A stretch of 64,000 nt of DNA from Xanthomonas hortorum (lineage in GTDB: Bacteria > Pseudomonadota > Gammaproteobacteria > Xanthomonadales > Xanthomonadaceae), in the NCBI RefSeq assembly GCF_024339125.1, contig NZ_CP101417.1, positions 4,971,001 through 5,035,000 on the forward strand, read 5' to 3'. Below the pieces are notes generated by a model. The model did no database searches. It was not told where the DNA came from and saw nothing but the letters and a program-made list of their open reading frames with translations. Below, in pieces: positions 10,201 to 17,383 of this stretch (within the stretch, counting starts at the first letter, position 1; each line of letters opens with the position of its first letter). A program made the translations under genes and the position numbers.

Positions 10201-11464
10201 GCCATGCCCTCGCGCGTCCAGGCGGTGCCGTTGAACGCCCACTGCACGCCCTGGCGGTCGGTCTGCTGGTAGATGGCGCGGTTGTCGAGCAGGTCGGCAG
10301 CCTTCTCGCCGGCCTTGCTCATGAAATACGCATCGGCGGCAATCAGCGCCATCGGGCCAGCGCCGGAGGCGCCCAGCGCGTACGCCGCCGCCGTGCCACC
10401 GGCCCAGCCGCCGACATTGCGGCCGGCAAAATGCACCAGCTCCGAGCGTGCGGCCAGCGGATTATCTTGCGAGAGCAGCGTGGCGATCTTCTCACCGGAC
10501 TGTGTCGCTTCGTAGAGCGTGGCGGCTACGCCCAGCGCCCCGGCGGCTTTGACGCCGGGGCGGTCGAGCATGGGGGGTGGGTAAGGCCTGACTTCAACAC
10601 CGGGCGTGCGCAACAGGCGTGCAGTGAGCGCATCGCCCTCTGTCAACGCGGCATCGGCCACCTGCGCGCTGCGTTGCACCGGCCGTGCGGTCTGTGCCAT
10701 AGGTGCAAATGCGCTGTGCAGCGGTTCGGGCATATGCGAAGGCAGTTGCACCACCTCGCCAGGTTGCGCATAACGCGCGTAGTCGGCGGTGAGTTGATGC
10801 ACCTGCCCGCCGGGCGTGGCACGGTCCATCTTCGGCGTGTTGCGGAACAGCACATTGCCCTCTTCCGAGCGGTGAATCACATTCATGCGCGCATCGGTCG
10901 GCTCGTGCATGCGCGGCAGCAATGGCTCGCTGAGCAAGCCGTTGTGGTAATCGGTCATCATGTTGAGACTGCGCACGCCCAGCCCACCGCGCAGGTAGCT
11001 GCCGCCGATGTCCGAATGCGCACCGGCCACGGTGACATGCAGGAACCGGCCATCTTCCGAGGCGCCATGCGGAATGATCTGATCCACCGGAAACAAGCCC
11101 CGCCGCTCATCCGCGGAGCTGACCTGAAAGCCGGACACCACCGACGGCGGCAGGCGCCGGTCGAACAACTCCATGTAGCCGGTAGGCACCGGATCGTACA
11201 GGCCCAGGCTCATCGGCGTCAGACCGGGAGCCTGGTGATAGCGGTTGTAGAGAGGCAGCCCGTTTTCATGTATGCCTCGGATGCCGCCGTCAGGGTTGGG
11301 AATACCCCGCGCATCGATCATGCGGGCCAGCATTGGGACCTGGCTGGCGCCACGGCTGAAACCTTCCAGATGGAAAGCAATCTTGGCTTGCGGGTCGGTC
11401 TGGAAGATTTCTTGCGATTGCGTTCTCATCCGCTCATACATATCCTCTGCACGCGCCAGGCTAG
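7299..11464 (-). pseudogene. C-terminal ~1388 residues of DUF2235 effector-like hydrolase, cut by IS
   Basis: This is the distal part of a protein of about 1510 aa whose N-terminus lies at 12624-12994. Just after the IS junction comes the hydrolase nucleophile elbow HLEGFSRGAS, then AGAHSDIGGSY, both typical of the DUF2235 alpha/beta-hydrolase family that includes type VI phospholipase effectors (Tle1 type). A middle region follows. Next is about 450 residues of extreme Gln/His/Glu/Ala low complexity (about 7990-9320), then a compact C-terminal domain (DPDVDDLLYALDSKND to VMVMTLPQF), ending in a Gly-rich tail. If the IS and one copy of CTAG are removed, the frame joins exactly (GRT-S-LARAEDMYERM). 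In its present state the catalytic halves are separated, so it is probably inactive. Confidence 0.85.
11461..11464. repeat. Target-site duplication CTAG, left side of IS copy 1
   Basis: CTAG borders the element on both sides (also 12624-12627). The second IS copy is likewise flanked by CTAG, which fits a 4-bp CTAG target preference. Confidence 0.8.
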
Positions 11465-12623
11465 GGAACCTCTGAACAACGCACCACAGATACGCGACAC
11501 TACCCGCCTGATGTTGAGGAGTGATCCATGCAACTGACGTTCGGTGACGCTGAGGGCCTGGGCAAGCGCAAGCAGACCCGGCGCGAGATCTTTCTGGCCG
11601 AGATGGAGCAGGTGGTTCCGTGGCAGCAACTGCTCGGTCTGATCGCGCCGCACTATCCGGTATCGGGCCGGCCAGGTCGGCAGCCGTACGCACTGGCGAC
11701 GATGTTGCGGATTCATCTGCTGCAGCAGTGGTATGCGCTGAGCGATCCGGCGATGGAAGAAGCACTGCACGAGATCCCGACCTTGCGGCGGTTTGCCCAG
11801 CTCGGTGGCTTGGACAACGTTCCGGACGAGACCACGATTCTCAACTTTCGGCGCCTGCTGGAGACCCATGGCCTTGCCGCGCGGATGCTGGAAGCGGTCA
11901 ACGCGCATCTGGCGCGCAAGGGCCAGAGCCTGCGGTCGGGCACGATCGTCGATGCGACGCTGATCGCGGCGCCCAGTTCGACCAAGAATGCCGACAACGC
12001 GCGCGACCCTGAGATGCATCAGACCAAGAAGGGCAATCAGTGGTATTTCGGGATGAAGGCGCACATCGGCGTGGATGAATTTTCCGGGTTGGTGCACCAC
12101 GTCCATTGCACAGCCGCCAACGTCGCCGATGTCACGGTGATGCACACGTTGCTGCATGGCAAAGAAGACAGCGTGTTCGGCGATAGCGGCTACACCGGTG
12201 CGGACAAACGCGAAGAACTGCAGGCCTGCAAGGCTGCATTCTTCATCGCCGCCAGGCCCTCGACGATGCAAGCCCTCGGCAACAAACGCGAGCGTGCTCG
12301 GGAAAGACGTTGGGAACACTTCAAGGCCAACGTGCGCGCGAAGGTGGAGCATCCATTCCGGGTGATCAAGCGCCAGTTCGGCTACACCAAGGTCCGCTAT
12401 CGCGGCCTGGCCAAGAACACCGCGCAGGTGCTGACCTTGTTTGCGCTATCGAACCTGTGGATGAAGCGAAAGCAGTTACTGCCGACGATGGGGAACGTGC
12501 GCCTGTAACCCGGGCAACACCCTGCAAACGCGCCGGAAACGGCAAAAAAATCGAGGATCTGAGCGCCGTCAGCCTGGTCGATGTGGTTAGGCTCATCCTC
12601 CGATGCCGTTGATCAGACCATCC
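11465..12623 (+). mobile_element. IS5-family insertion sequence (IS1478-like), copy 1
   Basis: A 1159-bp element with imperfect terminal inverted repeats (GGAACCTCTGAACAAC against GGATGGTCTGATCAAC read from the other end), one transposase gene, and a CTAG duplication. It interrupts the DUF2235 gene. A second copy of identical length lies at 38444-39602 in the same orientation; their transposases differ by a single residue. Family assignment rests on the transposase; the exact IS name was not checked. Confidence 0.92.
11528..12508 (+). CDS. IS5-family transposase, copy 1
   Basis: 326 aa, beginning MQLTFGDAEGLGKRKQTR with ribosome-binding site TGAGGAG. The DUF772-like N-terminal region contains RPGRQPYALATMLRIHLLQQWY. 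The DDE catalytic residues are visible as the Asp of GTIVDATLI, the Asp of VFGDSGYTG and the Glu of KVEHPFRVIKRQFG (the Y-1-R-3-K-6-E-type signature of IS5/IS1182-like enzymes). Full length, so probably active. It differs from the copy at 38507 at one position (Asn in FKANVRAK here, Ser there). Confidence 0.95.
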   Translation: MQLTFGDAEGLGKRKQTRREIFLAEMEQVVPWQQLLGLIAPHYPVSGRPGRQPYALATMLRIHLLQQWYALSDPAMEEALHEIPTLRRFAQLGGLDNVPDETTILNFRRLLETHGLAARMLEAVNAHLARKGQSLRSGTIVDATLIAAPSSTKNADNARDPEMHQTKKGNQWYFGMKAHIGVDEFSGLVHHVHCTAANVADVTVMHTLLHGKEDSVFGDSGYTGADKREELQACKAAFFIAARPSTMQALGNKRERARERRWEHFKANVRAKVEHPFRVIKRQFGYTKVRYRGLAKNTAQVLTLFALSNLWMKRKQLLPTMGNVRL

Positions 12624-12994
12624 CTAGTGCGGCCGGTGGCACCGTCTACGGTGCGCGCCAGTATCTGGTCCTGGGTGCCGGCGCCTTCGATGTATTCGAC
12701 GCGGATGCGTTCCACGCCAGCGTCTTTCAAATCTCTAACTTGCTGACGAAATTTGGCGACATTGGTGGCGTGCAACGGATCCTTGTCGGCATCGTTGCCG
12801 GTGCCATCCATCAGGCCAACGATCAGATACGAATGCGGGTCGGCACGGTCGAACAGCTCCGGCACCTTGAAGCGATACAGGTCCTGCGCCGCCTGATCGT
12901 AGGTTTGCAGATGCTCCGGCGTGGCCGCGTAGTGCGACACATCATCCAGCGGCAGGCCGTCTTCGCCCAGTTGCAGAACCGTCTTCTTGTCCAT
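12624..12994 (-). pseudogene. N-terminal part of DUF2235 effector-like hydrolase, cut by IS
   Basis: About 123 residues starting MDKKTVLQLGEDGLPLDD. The segment YLIVGLMDGTGNDADKDPLHATNVAKF matches the DGTGN strand-turn that opens the DUF2235 fold. The reading frame runs into the IS and stops soon after. It pairs with 7299-11464; the total coding length without the IS and one CTAG is 4533 nt, an exact 1511 codons. It starts 13 bp after the stop of the DUF2931-like gene, so the two were one operon. Confidence 0.85.
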
Positions 12995-13007
12995 GGCGAA
13001 CGTTCCG

Positions 13008-13568
13008 TCAGTAGGTCTTGGTCCAGGCCAGGATCAGTTCCCCTCGGCTGATTTTCAGATTGGGATCATGCTCTGGATCAGCCAGGTGTTTCGTCAAAAT
13101 CCGGCTACGCATATACACATTGATCGTGCGGTCATTGACTTCCAGCAAGATGTAAACGTGATGCCGCCCGTTTGCCGAGTAGCCATAGACCAAGAAAAAT
13201 TCATCAACATCCTCTTTGGGGACGTTGTGCAGGATCAAATGGCCTGGAAAGATCGTCTCGAAATCGATCTCGACATAGCGCTCCACGCCGTCCATTGCGG
13301 TCCAGCGGATATCCACCGTCGATGGAAACCCGCGCGTCTCGAACTCTTCGGTACTGCCGAAGCCGCCCGTCCAGTCATCTTTCCAGTTCGGTTTGGGGGG
13401 CGCACCAGAGGGCTTGTCCAGATAACTGGAATGCTGCTGCCGCGCAAAAATGATGCTGCACCGCATAACGTGATAACACCGCGGATCAAACGAATAACTA
13501 TCAAACCGCAGCGGCCACGGCTCGCCCGGCTTTTTTCTTGCCAGATGTAGATTAGGAATGTTGAACAT
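13008..13568 (-). CDS. DUF2931-like protein, candidate immunity partner
   Basis: 186 aa if begun at the ATG at 13568, which has a GGAG nine bases upstream; an in-frame ATG at 13583 gives 191 aa. No signal peptide or lipobox is seen. The pattern of a Trp/Pro-rich N-terminus, a central IDFETIFPGHLI strand and EEFFLVYGYSANGRHHVYILL resembles DUF2931 proteins, several of which sit beside lipase effectors; this assignment is tentative. Its position immediately upstream of the DUF2235 gene, on the same strand with a 13-bp gap, suggests a chaperone or immunity role. It remains intact although its partner is disrupted. Confidence 0.6.
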   Translation of the reverse strand: MFNIPNLHLARKKPGEPWPLRFDSYSFDPRCYHVMRCSIIFARQQHSSYLDKPSGAPPKPNWKDDWTGGFGSTEEFETRGFPSTVDIRWTAMDGVERYVEIDFETIFPGHLILHNVPKEDVDEFFLVYGYSANGRHHVYILLEVNDRTINVYMRSRILTKHLADPEHDPNLKISRGELILAWTKTY

Positions 13569-13684
13569 GTCGGGGGACTCCATGTCGAAGGGCGCGGGAG
13601 TAAATTAGGTGGGTATCAGACAATGCACACTCAGCGGAATATAGCAAAGCGGGCTCTTCCTGCATCCAAGAAACGCAACGCTGC

Positions 13685-13857
13685 GACGCCAGCTCGATCA
13701 CTTCGCGCCACTGTGGCTACAACTCTGTCCCCACAAGGCGGTAGCGATACAACGTCTGCTCGCGCTGCACGTCCTGCGGCGATGGCGGCGATTGCTGGAG
13801 GGAGGCAACCGCCTGCGCATGCTCTGCCAAGGCCGGTTGCAGGATCGCGCGGGTGGC
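13685..13857 (-). pseudogene. Fragment of a second DUF2235-effector gene copy
   Basis: About 173 bp with strong similarity (only scattered substitutions) to 9459-9632, the segment of the large effector encoding the QQSPPSPQDVQREQTLYRY region. It has no start and is cut sharply on both sides: at 13858 it ends directly before the SymE-type gene. It is a leftover of another allele or paralogue, indicating recombination at this spot. Confidence 0.85.
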
Positions 13858-13877
13858 GGTGTTGCACAGCAAGTTTC

Positions 13878-14231
13878 TCAGTCATTACGAGCCAAGCTCA
13901 CCACCAGTTCGCCGTCGCGCATGCGGATATCCAGCTTGCTGCCAATGACAAAGCCCAGTTGCTCTAGCCAGCGGCCGCGCAGGCGCAACGTTGGTACGCG
14001 TTGCTGGCTGGCAGCATAGTAGCCATAGCCAATGGTGCACTGCTGTGGTGGACGCGGGCGGCGCGGGGCGCGTTGCTGACGTGCAAGATCTGCGGCATTT
14101 GCTGCCTCTACTTCTTCGGCTGTGAGCATACGAGCAGACGATGACTCCACGATGCGCCAGACCGCGTCGCGCTTGGGCTGATGTGGTACACGCTTACGCG
14201 CATTGTTGGGGCTGGACGGCGGTTGACGCAT
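13878..14231 (-). CDS. SymE-family toxin
   Basis: 117 aa, near the 113 aa of E. coli SymE. The C-terminal half has the family signature QRVPTLRLRGRWLEQLGF, then IGSKLDIRMRDGELVVSL (a swapped-hairpin AbrB-like fold). The N-terminal half is basic and Pro/Arg-rich. SymE is an SOS-induced RNA-cleaving or nucleoid-condensing toxin held down by antisense RNA in E. coli. The start is chosen by the AAGGAGG site seven bases before the ATG at 14231; a longer open frame upstream is not needed. The leader upstream is long and structured, consistent with RNA-level control. No SymR equivalent was identified. Confidence 0.75.
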   Translation of the reverse strand: MRQPPSSPNNARKRVPHQPKRDAVWRIVESSSARMLTAEEVEAANAADLARQQRAPRRPRPPQQCTIGYGYYAASQQRVPTLRLRGRWLEQLGFVIGSKLDIRMRDGELVVSLARND

Positions 14232-14723
14232 GACAAATCCTCCTTGACGAACAGGCCCCGCCGCCACGTGGCGACGGGATGTCGGGAGGTTAGAAACCGC
14301 TAGTAGTCGGCGGGCGTATTTCCCCGAAGGGTGTTGTATTAGCCGCCCTCCCGACGCAGGCATCACGTCGGCTGCACCTGCAAAAAAATGCAGGCACAAA
14401 AAACCCACCGGTTTGACGGAGGTGGGTACCGCTACTAGGGGAGTTTCTACGCTCCTTGAGGTAGAGCTTGCTGCTGGCCGATTGGGTTGTCAACTGAAAG
14501 AGATAGCAGATTCAGCGTGAGCTATCGGGTCGGCTAGCCGCACTGCTCTTAAAGTAGCTAACAACACGTAGCGAGCAGTTAACAGGGGCGCGCGGACGGC
14601 GCGAAGGAACCGGAGTGTGCGAGTGGTACATGAGGATTCCGAGCACCGGCCGCGCTCGCACGGCGGCGGCGCAATAGTCTTGTTAATCGCTCTTAGTAGC
14701 AGTCAACAGCTACTTCAGAAGAC
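14232..14723 (-). promoter_or_regulatory. Long structured leader upstream of symE-like gene
   Basis: This stretch of 490 bp has no credible gene. On the minus strand it contains a CTAGTAGCGGTACCCACCTCCG motif (14420-14437 region) just before an intrinsic terminator, a second hairpin CCTGCA/TGCAGG at 14378-14395, a CCGACG/CGTCGG stem at about 14350-14370, and a related CTACTAGCGG...ACCTCCCG segment about 60 bp before the toxin start. Both CCTCC stretches are complementary to the GGAGG of the toxin's ribosome-binding site. The arrangement suggests attenuation or an sRNA; this is inference. Confidence 0.45.
14396..14430 (-). terminator. Intrinsic terminator within symE leader
   Basis: Read on the minus strand: stem ACCCACC (14427-14421), an 11-nt loop, stem GGTGGGT (14409-14403), followed at once by a T6 tract. 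It faces the toxin gene and lies about 170 bp upstream of it, so it would end a short leader RNA. Confidence 0.75.
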
Positions 14724-15386
14724 TTAGGCCGCTCGGCGTTCCGCATAGAACTCACAGTGGGACCGGATCACGCACTCGTCGCATTTGGGATTTCTGGCGC
14801 GGCAGATCTGCATTCCGTGCTGGATCAGCCATTCGTGCGCATGACGCTTGTAGTCTTTCGGCGTGAGTTCATTGATCTCTCGCGTGGTGACGTCAGTGGA
14901 GGTGGTGTGGACGATGCCCAGCCGGTTCAGCAGCCGGTGGATATGCGTGTCGACGGCAATCAACGGCTCCTCGAAAATGAAGTTCATGATCAAGCTGGCA
15001 ACCTTGAGCCCCACTCCTTGAAGCTTCAGCAGATCTTCTTTGGTATTCGGAAGCTGCCCATCGAAGTCTTCGATGATTTGCCGGCACATCTCTTTGATAC
15101 TTTTCGTCTTTTTGTTGTAGTGCGCCACCGGCTTGATGATCGCGCGAAGTTCTTCATCGTCCAGTGCGTACAGTTCTTCGAAGGTCGACACTTTCTTGAA
15201 AAGCGGCACGCAGGCAGACACGACACGCTTGGTCGTCGTCATTGTAGACAGCGCACCTGAGACGATGCTTCGAAAAGGCGTGCTGGAGAGCCCATTGGTC
15301 ATCCAGGGATCGTCCGTCTTATCGAAAGTGGTATAGGTGCGACTGAGCGTGCGGTAGACCGCATTGATTTTTGTCTTATTCGACAT
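14724..15386 (-). CDS. Endonuclease III-like DNA glycosylase/AP lyase
   Basis: 220 aa from the ATG at 15386 (MSNKTKINAVYRT); the frame stays open a further 51 bp upstream to a GTG. The helix-hairpin-helix is LQGVGLKVASLIM with the catalytic Lys, the catalytic Asp follows in VDTHIHRLLNRLG, and a [4Fe-4S] cluster loop C-X6-C-X2-C-X5-C closes the protein (CRARNPKCDECVIRSHC). All functional residues are present, so an active oxidised-pyrimidine or AP-site enzyme is expected. It differs from typical housekeeping Nth in its N-terminus and sits in the island, so it is probably an acquired additional copy. Confidence 0.85.
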   Translation of the reverse strand: MSNKTKINAVYRTLSRTYTTFDKTDDPWMTNGLSSTPFRSIVSGALSTMTTTKRVVSACVPLFKKVSTFEELYALDDEELRAIIKPVAHYNKKTKSIKEMCRQIIEDFDGQLPNTKEDLLKLQGVGLKVASLIMNFIFEEPLIAVDTHIHRLLNRLGIVHTTSTDVTTREINELTPKDYKRHAHEWLIQHGMQICRARNPKCDECVIRSHCEFYAERRAA

Positions 15387-15474
15387 GACTTGATTGCCGT
15401 CTGGATGCGATGACGCGGTGTCATCTATGAAACGCACGCGTCATCGAGAGCGAGCGTCGGTGTTTGCACAGTCT

Positions 15475-16134
15475 CTACTGCTGGGGAACGTCGCCTCGCA
15501 CTTTCAAGAGCAGAATCGCGTCCTCGATCATCTCCTCTGCGCGTGCGTAAATCTGTTGTGGATCTGTTCCGAACGTTGCCTGAAAGGACAGCGGCTGCAG
15601 GGCAACCTCGACAAAACGTGTCGCCGCTTTTTCCGCGCGACCCTCGCCACACGCATCGAGCCCCTTGGTTCCTCGTAGTGCTACTGCGACACCGTCCACA
15701 GCACCGCGAAAACTGGACGCATAGGCATGCTCTGCCAGCTGCGGAAAGTTATCTGCCTCAGCAGCAACCATGCGCATGAAGGCAATACAGCGCGGCAATT
15801 TGAAGCCCTCTGCCAAAGCGTTTCCGACATGCCGAAGGCGGTCCTCAACGTCAAGCTCAGACGAAACCGGCGTCATTTCGGAGAACATCAGCTGGATCGA
15901 GCGCAGGACGACGTCTTCGAACAATGCCTCTTTGCTGCGATATCGGCTATACAACGCCGACTTCCCCACCCTGGCGTGCTTTGCCACTTGATCCAGTGTC
16001 GTCCGTCCAAACCCCTGTTCGAGGAACAAGGCAGTCGCAGCATCCATGAGTAGCGCATCTACAAGCCCAGCCTCGCTCGCTTTGGGTCTCCCCCTTCTAA
16101 GCGTTCGAAAAGTTTGTTGGTCGCTAGCCTTCAC
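15475..16134 (-). CDS. TetR/AcrR-family transcriptional regulator
   Basis: The N-terminal helix-turn-helix reads LFLEQGFGRTTLDQVAKHARVGKSALYSRYRSKEALFEDVV, typical of TetR/AcrR proteins. The C-terminal ligand domain is not assignable. The frame is open to an ATG at 16182 (235 aa), but that start would place a perfect 22-bp palindrome (16145-16166) inside the coding sequence. A GTG at 16134 (219 aa) leaves the palindrome as an upstream operator and is preferred. No obvious target gene is adjacent; autoregulation or control of the endonuclease gene 89 bp downstream on the same strand is possible. Confidence 0.8.
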   Translation of the reverse strand: MKASDQQTFRTLRRGRPKASEAGLVDALLMDAATALFLEQGFGRTTLDQVAKHARVGKSALYSRYRSKEALFEDVVLRSIQLMFSEMTPVSSELDVEDRLRHVGNALAEGFKLPRCIAFMRMVAAEADNFPQLAEHAYASSFRGAVDGVAVALRGTKGLDACGEGRAEKAATRFVEVALQPLSFQATFGTDPQQIYARAEEMIEDAILLLKVRGDVPQQ

Positions 16135-16144
16135 CTTGACCCCA

Positions 16145-16166
16145 TAAAGGACGATATCGTCCTTTA
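16145..16166. promoter_or_regulatory. Perfect 22-bp palindrome, candidate TetR operator
   Basis: Half-site TAAAGGACGAT followed directly by its reverse complement, 11 bp upstream of the proposed GTG start of the TetR gene. Size and position match operators of autoregulated TetR proteins. Confidence 0.55.
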
Positions 16167-16421
16167 ATCTTCTCACAGGCATTGGCTGGGCAGTCTATTG
16201 GACGCAGATACCGTTTAAGCAAGCTTTACCGCCATTGAGCGAAAGCGCGATATCGGCCCCTCCTGCGCTGTCAGCAAGCGTGGCCTGCAGCAGGCTCGCC
16301 GCTCCGTCGAGATCAGATACCGCAAACCATCTGCACGGCCTAGCTAGCCGCGGAGCTGAGAAGACACATCGCCAGAAGTGCATCACGCGCAGGCACGCGT
16401 GAATTTCACCCGGCGATTAGC
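16167..16421. other. Non-coding stretch in island
   Basis: Only a 63-codon minus-strand frame with no recognisable domain or ribosome-binding site is present here. No promoter or repeat was identified with confidence. Confidence 0.4.
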
Positions 16422-17075
16422 TCAGTAGGCCTGCCCAATGACATCTGACATGTCCACGCAAAATCTTTCGAATCCAACGCCCCCATCGTTCTCGTCAGCG
16501 GTCCAGTAGAGCGTGGACGTTGCAGTGAGCGCGAGTATTCTGCCCCCGGCTTTTGCATCGAAGTTTAGCCATTCTGCGTCGGCATAGAGTTGCTGCAGAT
16601 GATTGAACACGAGCTCGTTGATAGGGTCGAGACGACGACTCTCTCCAAAGTGGCAGTACTGGTTTCTCGCCCCATGAACGATGACGCCTAGGGGCAGGTG
16701 TCCCACTTCTCTGCCAACGCAAAATTTCAGAGGAAGTTCGAACTTCTTCTTGATCCGGGCACCCGGATAATCGTGGATTAGACGGTTGATTTCAGATTCA
16801 AAATGCAGCGCACCTGTTCCCTTAACTGGCGAGGCGCCATGCAGGTCAATGATTTTGTGAGCAAGCACTATCAACGATCCTGCTAGCATTTCGCAGGCCA
16901 CATACTCAGACCCTGAAGAGTTAAAATCCTTTAAGCAAATCTTAGGCTGGCAAAGTGAGGTGAGCGCTTTGAATTGCGAGGATTGCCGCTGATGCTTGAT
17001 CGCATCGAACAGTATCTTGGCCGCTACTTTGCTGCCGGCCAAGAACTCGTCCTTTTCCACTGCATGGGTCCACAT
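16422..17075 (-). CDS. Unknown protein
   Basis: A 217-aa product starting MWTHAVEKDEFLAGSKVAAK. No signal peptide, membrane segment or known motif was recognised. Composition is that of a soluble globular protein, with six Cys residues spread through it and codon usage less GC-biased than in flanking core genes. It stands alone between the TetR gene and the right border of the island. A 15-bp inverted repeat lies about 37 bp before the start. Confidence 0.6.
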   Translation of the reverse strand: MWTHAVEKDEFLAGSKVAAKILFDAIKHQRQSSQFKALTSLCQPKICLKDFNSSGSEYVACEMLAGSLIVLAHKIIDLHGASPVKGTGALHFESEINRLIHDYPGARIKKKFELPLKFCVGREVGHLPLGVIVHGARNQYCHFGESRRLDPINELVFNHLQQLYADAEWLNFDAKAGGRILALTATSTLYWTADENDGGVGFERFCVDMSDVIGQAY

Positions 17076-17111
17076 CCCTAGTCGTTCCTAATGTTTTCAG
17101 TGTCGAGGCTA

Positions 17112-17126
17112 ACGCAAATTTTGCGT
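17112..17126. promoter_or_regulatory. Inverted repeat upstream of unknown gene
   Basis: ACGCAAA, a single T, then TTTGCGT. It lies 37 bp upstream of the start at 17075, in a position suitable for an operator. The binding protein is unknown. Confidence 0.35.
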
Positions 17127-17254
17127 AAGAGTGGCGACCTGCGACCTCTGGTCTAGGCGCCTTTCCTGGCGGACCATTGGCTAAGAGCCTGTGCAAAGGC
17201 TCGTTAACAGCAACGCCAGAGACGCCGAGTGGATCATCTGTAAGCTGGCATTAG

Positions 17255-17383
17255 TGATCCAGAAGCAGCCCAAGATCTACACCATGGACGGCCCGGACAA
17301 GCTGCGCATCAAGCTGCCGCTACCGGAAGGCGTGGATCGTTTCAACGCCGCGCGTGGCTTGTTGACGATGCTGGCGCCGAGAT
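17255..17383 (+). repeat. Right direct repeat: displaced mfd 3' end
   Basis: A second copy of the last 43 codons of mfd, with six substitutions against 6288-6416 and ending in TAA. It has no start codon or upstream mfd sequence and is not a gene. It marks the right border of the island. Confidence 0.9.

Larger units (their letters stand above)
6417..17254. mobile_element. Accessory island inserted at the 3' end of mfd
   Basis: The region between the two copies of the mfd 3' end is about 10.8 kb. All its genes except the IS transposase lie on the minus strand and are accessory in nature (effector-like protein, toxin, TetR, unknowns). No integrase, resolvase, tRNA or conjugation gene is visible in it, so the means of insertion is unknown; it may be a decayed integrative element or a product of homologous recombination between related mfd ends. 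That it is an island is inferred from the duplication and the gene content. Confidence 0.75.

Noticed and set aside
13623..13967. 114-codon plus-strand frame near the SymE gene
   Set aside because: Covers the antisense of the effector fragment and of the SymE 3' end; low-complexity Ala/Arg product.
16405..16430. tRNA-like start 'ggcgattagctcagtagg'
   Set aside because: Resembles a tRNA D-arm, but no anticodon or T-arm follows and the bases overlap the end of the unknown gene at 16422; chance match.
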